Source of the DNA: Dasypus novemcinctus
Taxonomy: Eukaryota > Chordata > Mammalia > Cingulata > Dasypodidae
Length of the DNA: 64,000 nucleotides
Assembly: GCF_030445035.2 (NCBI RefSeq)
Contig: NC_080676.1
Coordinates: 18,530,940 to 18,594,939 of the forward strand
Direction of reading: 5' to 3'
A program made the position numbers and the translations under genes. How positions within the stretch are numbered: position 1 is the stretch's first letter; each line of letters opens with the position of its first letter. Below are positions 12,460-24,378 of the stretch, piece after piece. The notes beneath the pieces are model-generated. The model had not been told where the DNA came from, searched no databases, and saw nothing but the letters and a program-made list of their open reading frames with translations.

Positions 12460-12905
12460 TGTAGTGGAGAAATTCGGATAGGCGCGGTTTCGAAGGCCAG
12501 GACACGAGAGAAAATGAGAAGGAAGTTGGTTTATTTCGACCGGCCGGGCTCGGCGGACTCTTGTCCTAATAAAAACCGAGCCCCGAACAGCCTTTTCCAG
12601 ACCCTTTTATACAGAGGATATAGGATTAGGAAGACTAACAGTGATGGTAAACAGACCTTTGGTTAGGTTCTTCAGATCTTAGTATCAGATAGGTTATTTC
12701 CTCCCGGTGAGTTACATATTCTCCACATCCAAGCCAGTTTGGATTAGCATAGCTCCACATTGTCTGGAGGCAGCCCTGAATACACATTCAGTCTCACATC
12801 CCTTCTGAACATTCAAAGACTGTAGGGCCTTTATTACTTATTTGGCCATCTTGGAGACTAGGTACTCTTGGAAATAATTTTGATTTTAATGCACAGGCTA
12901 TATCA
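12460..12905 (-). mobile_element. Solo LTR of the same ERV family, copy 2
   Basis: On the minus strand it begins TGATATAGCC and ends CTCCACTACA, with TATAAAAGG, AATAAACC and a GGGGCTCGG stretch like that of copy 1. A 4-bp duplication CTAC flanks it (12456-12459, 12906-12909). It is 446 bp. It is clearly diverged from copy 1, so the two are independent insertions and not the two ends of one provirus. Confidence 0.8.
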
Positions 12906-13021
12906 CTACTACACAATCAGCAGGGGAGAAAAAACAAGAAAGCCCTAAACTAAAGAGAGAAACTGCATCCAGAATAAATACATCTAGTAAGCCACATGAG
13001 AAGACACCTACAAAAAATTAC

Positions 13022-13950
13022 AATCCATACCAGAAACAGGAAGATATGGCCTAGTTCAAGGAACAAGATAAGCCTCCAAATGACATAAAGGGATTGAGAC
13101 AACTAATCATAGATGTTCAAACAAATCTCCTTAATAAAATCAATGAGATGGCTAAAGAGATTAAGGATATTAAGAAGACATTGGAGAAGCACAAAGAATT
13201 TGATAGCATACATAGAAAAATAGCAGATCTTAAGGGAATGAAAGGTGCAATAAATGAAATTAAAAATACACTGGAAGCATTTAACAGCAGATGTGAGGGG
13301 GTGGAAGAAAGGATGGCCTCCAAAAGCAAATATACAAAAGAACAGATGAAGAAAAAAATGGAAAAAATTGATCAGGGTATCAGGGAACTAAATGACAGCA
13401 AAAGTTGTGCAAACATACATGTCATGGTTGTGCCAGAAAGAAAAGAGAAGGGAAAAGGGACAGAAGAAGTATTTGAAAAAATAATGGTAGAAGACTTCCC
13501 AACCCTATTAAAGGACATAGATATCCGTGTCCAAGAAGTACATTGTACTCCCATCAGAATAAATCTGAATGGACCACCTCCAAGACACATACTAATCAGA
13601 ATGCCAAAGACAAACAAAGAATTCTGAGAGCAGCAAGAGAAAAGCAATGGATAACGTATAAGGGATTCCCAATAAGATTAAGTGCCAATTTCTCACCAGA
13701 AACCATGGAGGCAAGAAGGCAGCAGTATGATGCAGTTAAGATACTGCAAGAGAAAAATTGCCAGCCAAGAATTTTATATCTGGCAAGATTATCTTTCAAA
13801 CATGAGGGTGAGTTTAGAATATTAATAGATAAACAGAAACTGAGAGAGTTTATAACAAAAAGACTGGCTTTACAGGAAATACTAAAGGGAATATTACAGC
13901 CTGAAAAGAAAAGACAGGAGAGAGAGGCTTGGAAGAGAGCTGAGAAATGA
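13022..13950 (+). pseudogene. L1 ORF1 remnant (RNA-binding protein), frameshifted
   Basis: L1 ORF1p is a trimeric RNA chaperone. The first frame (13094-13627) gives a Lys/Glu-rich coiled coil, then an RRM-like part (NIHVMVVPERKEKGKGTEE). A frameshift near 13540-13620 moves the C-terminal domain to another frame (13543-13950), with RILRAAREKQWITYKGFPI, ARRQQYDAVKILQEKN and QPRILYLARLSFKHEGE. No intact product is possible. Confidence 0.85.
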
Positions 13951-16177
13951 TGATTCTATCAGTAACAGTAACTAAAAGTGTAAAAAGAGTGGTGAAAATA
14001 AAATGACAGATAAAGCCCAAAGGTCAAAATGGATGAAATAAGAACTGCCTTTACAGTAATAACATGGACAATTAATGGATTACCCTCTCCAATCAAAAGA
14101 CACAAACTGGTGAAATGGATAAGAAAATATGAACCATTTATATGCTCTCTACAAGAGACTCACCTTAGACCTAAGGATACTAATAGATTGAAAGTGAAAA
14201 GTTGGAAAAAGATATTTCGCACATGCAGTAACCAAGGGGAAAAAAAAAAAAAAGTTGGGGTCGCTGTACTTATATTGGATGAAATACACTTAAAAGCAAA
14301 ACTGTTATTTGAGTTAAGGAAGGACATTACATATTAATAAAAGGTATGATTCACCAGGAAGAAAAAACAACCATAAATGCATGTGCAGCTAACTAGGATG
14401 TCCCAAAATACATGAGGCAAATGCTGGAAAAACTGAAGGGAGAAATAGACATCTCTACAATTATAGCTGGAGACTTCAGTACACCACTCTCACCATTAGA
14501 TAGAACATCTGGGCAGAGGATTAATAAACAGCTTGAACAATATGATAAATGGACTAAACCTAATAGACATATACAGAACATTGCACCTCAAAACAGCAGG
14601 ATATACATTCTTTTCAAGTGTTCGTGGATCTTTCTTCAGATAGACCATATGTTGGGTCACAAAGCTGCTCTCAATAAATTCAACAATATCAATATTATAC
14701 AAAGCACTTTCTCTGACCATAATGGAATAAAGTTGGAAATCAAAAAGAGGCAGAAAAAGTGAAAATTCACATTTATGGAGATTAAATAACACACTCTTAA
14801 ATAATCAGTGGGTCAAAGAAGAAATTTCAAGAGAAATCAATAAATATCTTGAGGTGAATGACAATGAGAACACAGCATATCAGAACCTATGGGATGCAGC
14901 AAAGGCAGTGCTGAGAGGGAAATTTGTAGGCCCCAATACTTACATTAAAAAAGAAGAAAGATCTAAAATCCATGAGCTAACTACACAGCTGGAGGAACTA
15001 GAAAAAGAACAGCAAACTAGTCCCAAAGCAAGTTGGAAGAATGAAGTAACAAAGATCAGAGCAGAAATTAATGAAATAGGGAACAAAAAACAATAGAGAA
15101 AATTAACAAAACCAAAAGTTGGTTCTTCAAGATTAACAAAATTGACAAACCCTTAGCTAGACTAAGAAAAAAAGAGAGAAGATGCAAATTAATGAAATAA
15201 AAAATGAAAATGGAGACATTACTACTGAGCCCACAGAAATAAGAGAGATAAGAGCATACTATGAACAACTTTATGCAAAAAAACTAGACAATGTAGATGA
15301 AATGGAAAAATTCCTAGGAACATAAAACAACCTACACTGGTGCTTGAAGAAATAGAATCACAAATAAAGAAACTGAAATAGTTATCAAACAGTTCCCCAA
15401 AATGAAAAGCCCAGGACAAGACAGTTTCAAAGGTATTTCTACCAAGTATTCAAAGAAGATTTAATACCAATCTTACTCAAACTCTTCCAAAAAATTGAAC
15501 AAGAAGGAACTCTACCAAACTCATTCTATGAAGCCAATATCACCTTAATCCAAAGTCAGATAAAGATATATGAAAAAAGAAAACTACAGACCCACTTCTT
15601 TAATGAAAATGGATGCAAAAATCCTCAATAAAATACTTGCTAATCGAATCCGACAAAACATTAAAAGATTTATTCATCATGATCAAGTGGGTTTTATACC
15701 AGGCATGCAAGGGTGGTTCAACACAAGAAAATCAATCAGCATAATAAACCACATAAATAAAAGAAAAAAATCACATTATTTTATTGATTGATGCAGAAAA
15801 GTCATTTGACGAAGTATAGCATCCTTTCTTGATAAAAATACTACAAAAGATAAGAATTAAAGGAAACATTCTCAACATGATAAAGGCCATATATGAAAAG
15901 CCCACAACTAACATTGCACACAATGGTGAAAGACTGAAAGCTTTTCCACTGAGATCAGGGAGAAGACAAAGGTGCCCACCATCACCACCGTTGTTCAATA
16001 TAGTGCTAGAGGTTCTAGCTAGAGCAATCAGGCAAGAAAAATAAACAAAAGGCATCCAAATTGGAAAGGAAGAGTTAAAATTTTACTACTCACAAATGAT
16101 ACAATCCTATATCTAGAAAGTTCTGAAAAATCTACAACAAAGCTGCTAGAGCTAATAAACAATTTCAGTACAAGATC

Positions 16178-17024
16178 AGTAAGTAGAAGCAGCTGTGGCT
16201 CAAGTGATCAGACTCCCGCCTAACACATGGGAGGTTCATTGTTCAGTTCCTAGTGCTTCTGAAAGAAGACAGCAAGCTGGCGCAATGGGCAGGTGCAACA
16301 AGCTGGCACAAGAAGATGATGCAACAAGAGACACAAGAAGAAAAAGATAATGAGAGACACAAAAAAGCAGGGAGCAGGGAAGTGGCTGTGGCTCAATCAG
16401 TTGCGCTCCTGTCTACCACATGGGAGGCCCTGGGTTTGCGGGAGAGCCGCCTAGCCCACAAGTGCCATGGAGTGCCACCTGGCCCACAAGTGCCACAGAG
16501 AGCCGACTCAGCAAGGTAAGGCAACAAAAAAGGGAGACAAAGAAAAATGCAGAAGAACATGCAGCGAACGAACACAGAGAGCAGACAGCAAAACAAATGG
16601 GGGCATAAATAAAAATAAATACAGACACAGAAGAACACACAGCAAATGGACACAGAGAGCAGACAACATGCAAAAAGCTGAAAGGGGGGGGGGGGCAGAA
16701 TAAAAAAAAAAGCAGGGAGCAGAGGTTCCCAGTGCATCCTAAAGAAGGACAAGCAGGATGGCGAGCTGGCATGACAGGAAGGCATGGAGAGCTGATGCAA
16801 CAAGATGATGCAACAAGAGACACAAAAGGAAAAACATAATGAGAGACACAACAAAGCAGGGAATGGAGGTGCTTAAGCAATTAGGCACCTCCCTCTCACA
16901 TCAGAGGTCCTGGGTTCAGTTCCTGGTGCCTCCTGAAGAAACAAAGAAGACAAACATACATAGCAAGTACAAACAATGAGGGGGTAGTGAGAGATAAATA
17001 AATAAAATAATCTTTAAAAAAAAA
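16178..17024 (+). mobile_element. Long composite SINE inside L1 ORF2, itself split by another SINE
   Basis: The tRNA-like head TGTGGCTCAAGTGATCAGAC is followed by repeated GCAACAAGATGATGCAACAA modules. A second tRNA-like segment at 16865-16935 ends in GAGGTCCTGGGTTCAGTTCC and the tail is ATAATCTTT plus A. The flanks AAGATC (16172-16177 and about 17026-17031) fit the L1 text continuing across. This differs from the DAS-III-like form and looks like an older, dimeric subfamily. Confidence 0.75.
16378..16705 (+). mobile_element. SINE nested within the composite SINE
   Basis: The head GGAAGTGGCTGTGGCTCAAT lies just after the flank; a poly-G run (16684-16695) and A-tail end it. A perfect 17-bp target-site duplication AAAAAAGCAGGGAGCAG flanks it (16361-16377 and 16706-16722). 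It is therefore the youngest layer of the SINE-in-SINE-in-L1 nest. Confidence 0.88.
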
Positions 17025-18540
17025 AAAGATCGATACACAAAAATCAGTGGTGTTTCTATACAATATGCAATGTGAGGAGGAAGTCAGGGAAAAAAATTCC
17101 ATTTACAATAGCAACTAAAACAATCAAATATTTAGGAATACACTTAACCAAGGAGGTAAAACACTTTTATCCAGAAAACTACAATGCATTGCTAAAAGAA
17201 ATTTTAAAAGACCTAAATAATTGGAAGAACATTTCATGCTCATGGATTGGAAGACTAAATATCATTAAGAAGTCAATTCTACCCAAATGGATATTCAGAT
17301 TCAATACAATCCCAATAAAAATTCCACCAGCATTTTTAAAACAAACGGAAAACACAATTATCACTTTTTTCTGGAAGAATAAGAGGCCCCATATAGCCAG
17401 AAAAATTTTAAAAAGGAAACGTGAAAGTGGAGAACTCTCACTTCTGGATTTTAAATCATATTACCTAGCTACAGTGGAAAAAATAGCCATGGTATTGACA
17501 CATAGACCTATGGAACCAAACTGATGGTTCAGAAACAGACCCTCACATCTATGGCCAAGATGTGATTTTTGACAAACCTGTCAAACCCACCCAGCTGGGG
17601 CAGAACAGTCTATTCAACAAATGGTGTGGGGAGAACAGGACATCCATAGCCAAAAGGAAAAAAGAAGACTCCTATTTCATACTTTATTTAAAAATTAACT
17701 CAAATTGGATCAAAGACCTAAATATAAAAGCAAGAACCGTAAAGCTCCTTGAAGAAATGCAGGGAAACATCTTCAAGGCCTGGTGGTACGTGGTGAATTC
17801 TTAAACCTTACACTGAAAGCATAAGCAACAAAAGGAAGCACAGATAAATAGGACCTCCTCAAACTTCAACGCTTCTGGGATTCAAAGGACTTCATCAGGA
17901 AGGTGAAAAGGCAGCCTACTCAATGGGAAAAAATATCTGGAAACCACATATCCGATAAAGGTATGCTTCCATTCTATATAAAAAGATCATACAACTCAAC
18001 AATAAAAGAACAAGCAATCCAACTGAAAAATGGGAAAAAGATTTAAATAGACACATCTCCAAATTAGAAACACAAATGGCCAAGAAGCACATGAAAAAAT
18101 ATTCCATATCACTAGCTATTAGAGATCATTTGGGAAATGCAAACCAAAACAATAATGAGATATCATCTAACACCGCATAGAATGACCATTATTTTAAAAA
18201 ACAGACAACAATAAGTTCTGGAGAGGATGTGGAGATATAGGAATACTCCTTCACTGTTGGTGGGAGTGTAAAATGGTGCAGCCTCTGTGGAAGAAAGTTT
18301 GGCAGTTCCTCAGGAAGCTAAATATAGAACTGCCATATGATCCAGCAATTCCTCTATTAGGAATGTAGCCAGAAGAACTAAAAACTATGACACGAACAGA
18401 CATCTGCCTGCTGATGTTCATAGCAGCATTATTCACAATTGCCAAAAGATGGAAACAACCCAAGTGTCCATCAACCAATGAATAGATAAACAAAAGGTAG
18501 CATATACATATGATGGAATATTATGCTACAGTAAGAAAAT

Positions 18541-19225
18541 ATGAAATTGGGACATAATGCTAAGTGAAGTAAGCCAGACACAAAAGGACAATTATTGCAT
18601 GGTCTTATTAATATGAACTAAACACAAAGGATAAACTCATGGAGTTAAACCTAGAGTATAGGTCATTAGGACATAAAAGGAGGATTGAGAAGAACTGCTG
18701 ACGCTTAATATATGTAGAACTTTTAATTGACTTGAGTATAAAAGTGTGGAAATGAATAGAGTTGATGGCAACACTTTATAGTGAGTAGCAGCTGGCTTAC
18801 AAATGGGTTTGTGGCTGAAAAGGGTGGTCTGGGGAAGTAAATACCAGTTGGAAGAAAACTAGAATAATCTAGAGACTGAATAAACAGTGAAACCAGAGGT
18901 GGATGAGAATTGTGGTTGATGGTATAGATGCAAGAGTGTTCTATGAGCTAGAGCAGATGTACATCAGTATTGCAGAGTGGTGGGAATGTGGAGAAACATG
19001 GGAAAAATACAATTGGTGTGACCTATGGACTGTGGTTAACAGCAATACTATAATATTCTTGCATCAATGCCAAAGATGTACTATGTTGATATTGGGGGGT
19101 TATGGAAAAAGTATATGAAATGTATGCTATAGACCATTATTTGTAGTAATAGTCTGATGATATTATCTCATAAATCTGTAACAAATATTCCACCATGGTG
19201 TGATGTGTTGGTGAAGGGGTGTTAT
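18541..19225 (+). mobile_element. 3'UTR of the dead L1
   Basis: Begins after the ORF2 end text ATTATGCTACAGTAAGAAAA. It contains GGACTGTGGTTAACAGCAAT and AATTCTTG-like motifs shared with the other xenarthran L1 3'UTRs in this window. No polyadenylation signal plus A-tail is seen, so the true end is uncertain. Confidence 0.6.
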
Positions 19226-19335
19226 ATTGGAATTAGTGACTATCTACCTCATAATTTTATTGGAAAGATTAAATAAGTTAATATGTATAAGAAACTTAAC
19301 ATCAGTAAATGTTAACTATTACTAAAGGTAATTCC
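19226..19335 (+). repeat. MIR right half
   Basis: TATCTACCTCATAATTTTAT, then AAGATTAAATAAGTTAATAT and CAGTAAATGTTAACTATTAC match the MIR 3' half. The probable left half (CTGACCACTATCGTGCTGTT) lies just before the L1 at about 10200-10290. Confidence 0.6.
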
Positions 19336-19545
19336 AAAGTGCAGTTCTATAAAAATTGTTCTATGAAGTGCCAAAACAATGTTATTCCATGTAAAAAGCT
19401 CTCAGATAATCAGATTTTAGTCAAGTATAAATTTTGAATTTCTAGTAGATCAGTTGTCTTGTCTAAGAGGTTTATGCAGCTAACAAGCCCAATTTGTTTG
19501 AGATGTGTTATGTGTTTTAAAGGATGATGTTTTACCAAACATTAA

Positions 19546-21055
19546 AGAATGTATTAATAAATGAAAAGACACCCCATGTTCCTCAAAAGATATAATATTG
19601 TTTACATGACAACCCTCTCCAAATTGAACTACAGATTCAGTACCATCCCTATTAAAATCCCAACTTGTTTTATTGCAGAAAATGACAAGCTGATCCTAAA
19701 ATTAATATGGAAATGCAAGAGGCCCAGAGTAGCCAAAACTATATTGAAGAAAGAAAAAAATTGGAACACTCACTCTTCATTTCAGTTACAACTAAAATTC
19801 AACTACAAAACTACAGAAATCTAGTAATTGTGGAACAGACATTAGGTTAGACAAGGAAATAGATGTGAGTCCAATAATAAACCCTCATATATGGGCAATT
19901 GGTTTTACACAAGGAGGCCAAGATAATTCAATGGGGAATAGTCTTTTCAACTAATGGTACCTCCCACAAAAATTAACCCAAAATGGATAATAGATCTAAG
20001 AGCTAGGCTATAAATCTCTTAGAAGAGAACACTGGTATAAATCTTTGTAACCTTGCATTAAGCAATGGTTTCTTAGATATGACACCAATACTACAAGCAA
20101 CAAATGGTTTCTTAGATATGACACCAACACTACAAGCAAAAATAGATGAAGTGTACTATATCAAAACTTAAAACATTTTTGCCGCAGACAATACCACTAG
20201 GAAAGTGAAAAGACAACCTGCAGAATTAGAGGAAATATTTTCAAATCATATATCTGATGAGAAACTTGTAGCCAGGATCTATAAAGAATTTTACAACCCG
20301 TAATAGAATGACAAATAAGCCCAATTTTAAAATGGGCAAATGATTTCTATAGTCATTTCTTCAAAGATGATATACAAAAGACCAAAAAACACCTGAAAAG
20401 ATGTTCCATATCATTCATCATTTGGGAAATGCAAATCAAAACCACAATGAGATATCATTTCAGAGCCATTAGAAAGCTATAATCAATCAGACAGGCAATA
20501 ACACACTCTAGTTAGGATGTGGAGAAATCAGAAACCCTCATACATTTCTGGAGGGAATACAAAATGGGCAGCCACTTGGGAAAACAGTCTTGCAAATGTC
20601 CTTAAAATGTTAAACCTAGAGTTACCATGGGACCCAGCATTTGCACTCATAGGTATATACCCAAGAAAAAGGAGAGCATGTCCATGCAAAATCTTGTACA
20701 CAAATATTCATAGCAGCATTATTCCTATCAGCCAAAAACTGGAAGCTACCCAAATGTCCAACATCATGTTTGTGCATGATGACTGGATAAATGTGGCATA
20801 TCCATATAATGAATGGTGTTTGGCTATAAAAAGGAATGAAATACTGATACCTGCCATAACACTGGAGAACCCTTAAAGCATGTTGAGTGAAAGAAGCCAG
20901 TCACAAAAAAACACATTTTGGCAAATCTCTATAGACAAATCTGTAAAGACAGAAAGTGGGTTAGTAATTGCCTCGGGCTAAGGAGAGGTGGAGGGAGAAT
21001 GAAGTGATGGCTAATGGGTACAGGTTTCTTTTGGGGGTGGTGAAAATGTTCTAAA
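19546..21055 (+). mobile_element. Older L1: ORF2 C-terminal part and 3'UTR, left portion
   Basis: AGATTCAGTACCATCCCTAT and AATATGGAAATGCAAGAGGC start the ORF2 C-terminal coding text. Pieces continue to about 20876 (NMKG-like end ...ITLENP), then a 3'UTR with CAGGTTTCTTTTGGGGGTGG. It breaks at 21055 inside AAAATGTTCTAAA and resumes at 30674. This is an L1 type different from, and older than, the one inserted in it. Confidence 0.85.
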
Positions 21056-24000
21056 TGGGAGGAGATCCAAGATGGCAGAGGACGGAATGCAGGCTGCACT
21101 CCTGCTCCAGAAACTGGACAAATAGGCAGGTTTGCTTGGCACGAGAGAAGCCGCAGAAACACAAGGGCAGTCAGAGAAGGAAGCTAGAGAGGGGGTACTG
21201 AGTTGGCTGGAGGAGAGGGACGTCGTGGGAGACAGACCGAAGAGCCAGCACACAGCCGGCTCAGAGGGACAGGTAGTGATTTGGCTGGAAGCCCAGAGCT
21301 CAGCCGGCTCCTAGAGTGAGGAAAGCTACCAGGCGACCAGGGGCACATCCCCGTGCCCAGTAGGCTCTTGAGGTGGGGGAGCCATGGGGAAAACCGATGT
21401 GGGGACACGCACCCAGGTGGCTCAGGGGGAGAGAGAACTGGGGGTAGTGGGGGAGATAGGGTGGGCAGAGAGGATTTCAGCCAGTTCCCAGGAAAAGGAA
21501 AGACCCCTGCCACAGCTGAGGTGGTTCCAGGGAGAGGGGAGGGGAGGCTCTGATTAGGTGGGCTCTCACACCCACCGGCCCTGGGAGAGAGAGGGACTGG
21601 ATCAGTGAGCGGGAGCAGGTGGGCTGACAGGTGCCTGCCAGCCCAGGAGGTGGAGGGTCTGGAGGGGCAACCAGCAAACAGTCAGAAGCCCACCCGGCCT
21701 GAGGGAAAGGGGCAGGGAGAGCCAGCCCAGAGCTGGCAGACACCCAACCAGCTGACTCCCTGGGGGAGAGGGGGGCTGCAGGACAGCTTTTAAGGTTTTT
21801 TTATTTTTTATTTTATATATATTTAATTCTTTATTTTTTTCTCTATCCCCAGGTACCTTAGCTGCAGAGGGTAATTGACTGATGAGCACTGGCAGCCTAA
21901 GATGGTTGCTAGTGGCCTGAGCCAGGGGCCTGTTTTTCCTGGGCTTTTTTCTTTTCTTTCTTTTTCTCCTTTTTCTTCCATTTTTCTCCTTGTGTTCTTT
22001 ATTTCTTTTCTTTCTTTCATTTTTCCCTCTTCTGTTGTTTTTCTCTCATTCTACCTTCTCTTGTTTGGTCTTCATTTTTTTCTTTCTTCTCAACTCTCTT
22101 GTCTTTTATTTTTCTTCCAGTTTCTTTTTTATTCTTAATCCTTTTTATTTTTTTATGATTTTTCATTCTTACAACTTATTTTTTTTGCCTTGATCTTTTA
22201 TGTCTCCTTTTCTAGCTTTGTTTTCTTTCTCTTCTTCTTTCTTTTCTTTTTTATGGTCTTAATATTTTTCCAGGGGAACATGGACAACTACAAGAATATA
22301 GAATAAGTGGAACCAAGTGTCAAAGAGGAACTTTAACACAAAACAAAATGAAATAAAACCCAAGAGTAGAAAGAGAACTTAATCAACTGAATAAGCCCGT
22401 CAAGATAAACAGATGCCTAGAAATCAGCAAAATAATTACAAGTCATACTAAGAAACAGGAAGACATGGCCAAGGCTAATGAACAAACTAAAAAGCAAGAT
22501 GAGATGCAGAATTTGGAAAAGCTTATCATGGATGTCCAAACAAATATCATAAATCAACTTAATGAAGTGAAAGAAGAGATAAAGGATAGTAAGAAGACTA
22601 GGAGAACATACAGAAGAAATTCTAAACATACATAAAAAGATAACAGATCTGGTGGTGATGAAAGGCACAATCCAAGAAATTAAAAATACACTGGAAGCAC
22701 ATAACAGCAGATTTGAACAGGCAAAGGAAAGAATTAGTGAAATAGAAGATAGAACATCTGAAATCACACAAATATGTAGAACGGATAGATAAAAAAAGAC
22801 AAAGCTCAACAGGGACTCAAGGAATTGAACGACAACATGCACAAACATATGCAGTACAGACAGACATCCCAGAGGGAGAAGAGAAGGGAAAGGGGGCAGA
22901 AGGAGTGTTGGAGGAAATAATGGCCCAAAATTTCCAACTCTTATGAGGAACATGGATGTACAAATCCAGGAAGCACAGTGCGCTCCAAATAGTATAAATC
23001 CTAACAGGCCTACCCCCAGATATATACTTATTAGATTGTAAAATGATTAAGACAGAGAGAATTCTGAAAGCAGCAAGAGAAAAGGGATCCTTCACATATA
23101 AGGGAAACTTGATAAGATTAAGTGGTGATATCTCATCTGAAACCATGGAGTCAAGAAGGCAGTGGTATGACATAGTTAAGGTACTAAAAGAAAAAACTGC
23201 TGGCCAAGTATTCTGTATCTAGCAAACCCAGCATTCAAAAATGAGGAAGATTTCAAAATATTCACAGGTAAACAGAAATCGAGAGAGTTTATCAACAAGA
23301 ATCCTTCCCTTGAAGAAATACTAAAGGTAGGTAAACTTATTGGAAGGGAAAAAAAACAGGAGAGAGAGGGTTGGAGGAGAGTGTAGAAAGGAAGATCATT
23401 AGTAAGAGTAATTAAAAGGATAAAAAGATAAATAAAATGACATATATAAACCTAAAGAAAAATGGCTAAGTTGGTACTGCCTTGACAGTGATAGCATTGA
23501 ATGTTAGTAAACTAAACTCTCCAATCAGATTGTCAATCAGATTAACAGAATGATTAAGGAAATATGACCCATCTATGTGCTGTTTACGAGAAACCCACCT
23601 TAGACCCAGGGACACAAGGAGGCTGCAAGTAAAAGTAAAATGATTTCACATGAAACAATAGACAAAAAAGGGTGGGAGCAACTATACTAATATCAGACAA
23701 ACTACACTTTAAATGCAAAACTATTGTAAGAGACAAAGAAGGACACTATATGTTAATAAAAGGGGCAATCTATCAAAAAGAAAGAATAATAATTACTTAT
23801 GCACCTAACCAGGGTGCCCCAAAATACATGAGGCAAACAATGGAAAACCTAAGGGGAGAAATAGATGCCTCTACAATCATAGTGGGGGACTTTGGCCACC
23901 ATGATCAACATTAGACAGAATATCGCAACAGAGAGTTAATAAATAGAGAAAAAATGAAAAATAAAAAAACAAAAAAAGAAACAATAAAAAAGAAACAAAA

Positions 24001-24378
24001 ACTAATAATAATAATAAATAAAAACCTTGAATAATACTTTAAAGGGTCTAGACCTAATAAACATGCAGAACATTACATCCAAATGCAGCACAATATACAT
24101 TCTTCTTAAGGGCACACGGATCATTCTCCAGGATAGACCACATGATAGGTCACATAACAAGTCTCAATGAATTTAGAAAGATTGAAATTATACAAAGTAA
24201 TTTCCCTGACCACAATAGAATGAAGCTGTAAATTAATAAGGGGCAGAGAACCAGAATAGAATTGAGAGTCCAGGAATAAACCCCTCTTTGGCTAACTGGT
24301 GTTTGACAAACCTGCCAAAGCCATGTTAACAGGACAACGCAGCCTCTTCAACAAATGCTGCTGGGAGAACTGGATAAT
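21056..24378 (+). mobile_element. L1 5' half: 5'UTR, ORF1 and endonuclease remnants
   Basis: Starts TGGGAGGAGATCCAAGATGG, the L1 5' end. A GC-rich 5'UTR (21056 to about 21790) and a pyrimidine-rich stretch (to 22262) follow. ORF1 text runs from about 22460 to 23385 (for example CATGGAGTCAAGAAGGCAGT) and endonuclease text from about 23470 to 24240. At about 24240 the sequence jumps to text from near the ORF2 3' end (TTGAGAGTCCAGGAATAAAC), showing an internal deletion, and L1 identity stops at about 24378. Stops and frameshifts break both ORFs. Confidence 0.85.
21930..22262 (+). repeat. Polypyrimidine tract of about 330 bases
   Basis: Almost every base on this strand is T or C, in irregular TTTCTTTC, TTTTTCTCC and CTTCTTT runs. 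The tract lies in the L1 5'UTR and ends just before TATTTTTCCAGGGGAACATG, which resembles a 3' splice site. Mirror-symmetric pyrimidine runs can form triplex DNA; that this one does is inference. Confidence 0.8.

Larger units (their letters stand above)
14029..18540 (+). pseudogene. L1 ORF2 remnant (endonuclease and reverse transcriptase), broken
   Basis: Pieces in shifting frames cover the endonuclease (NGLPSPIKRHKLVKWI, then CSLQETHLRPKDTNR), the reverse transcriptase ([20 protein letters not shown]) and the C-terminal part (17072-17524, then on to about 18540). The residues at about 16083-16100 read LLTNDTILYLE where active L1 has the FADD catalytic motif, so one catalytic aspartate is lost. 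A composite SINE splits the gene at 16178-17024. Confidence 0.88.
10291..19225 (+). mobile_element. Near-complete, inactivated L1 with nested insertions
   Basis: The 5' end GGGAAAAAGCCAAGATGGCG is the usual L1 start. A tandem-repeat 5'UTR (to about 13020), ORF1 and ORF2 remnants and a 3'UTR to about 19225 follow. There is no recognisable A-tail at the 3' end. It is interrupted by two solo LTRs (10347-10820, 12460-12905) and a composite SINE (16178-17024). MIR-like sequence flanks both ends, suggesting the L1 landed in a MIR. Frameshifts, stops and loss of a catalytic reverse-transcriptase residue make it inactive. Confidence 0.88.

Noticed and set aside
10347-12905. Possible single provirus bounded by the two LTR-like sequences
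   Set aside because: The DNA between them is L1 5'UTR with no gag, pol or env text, and each LTR has its own 4-bp duplication.
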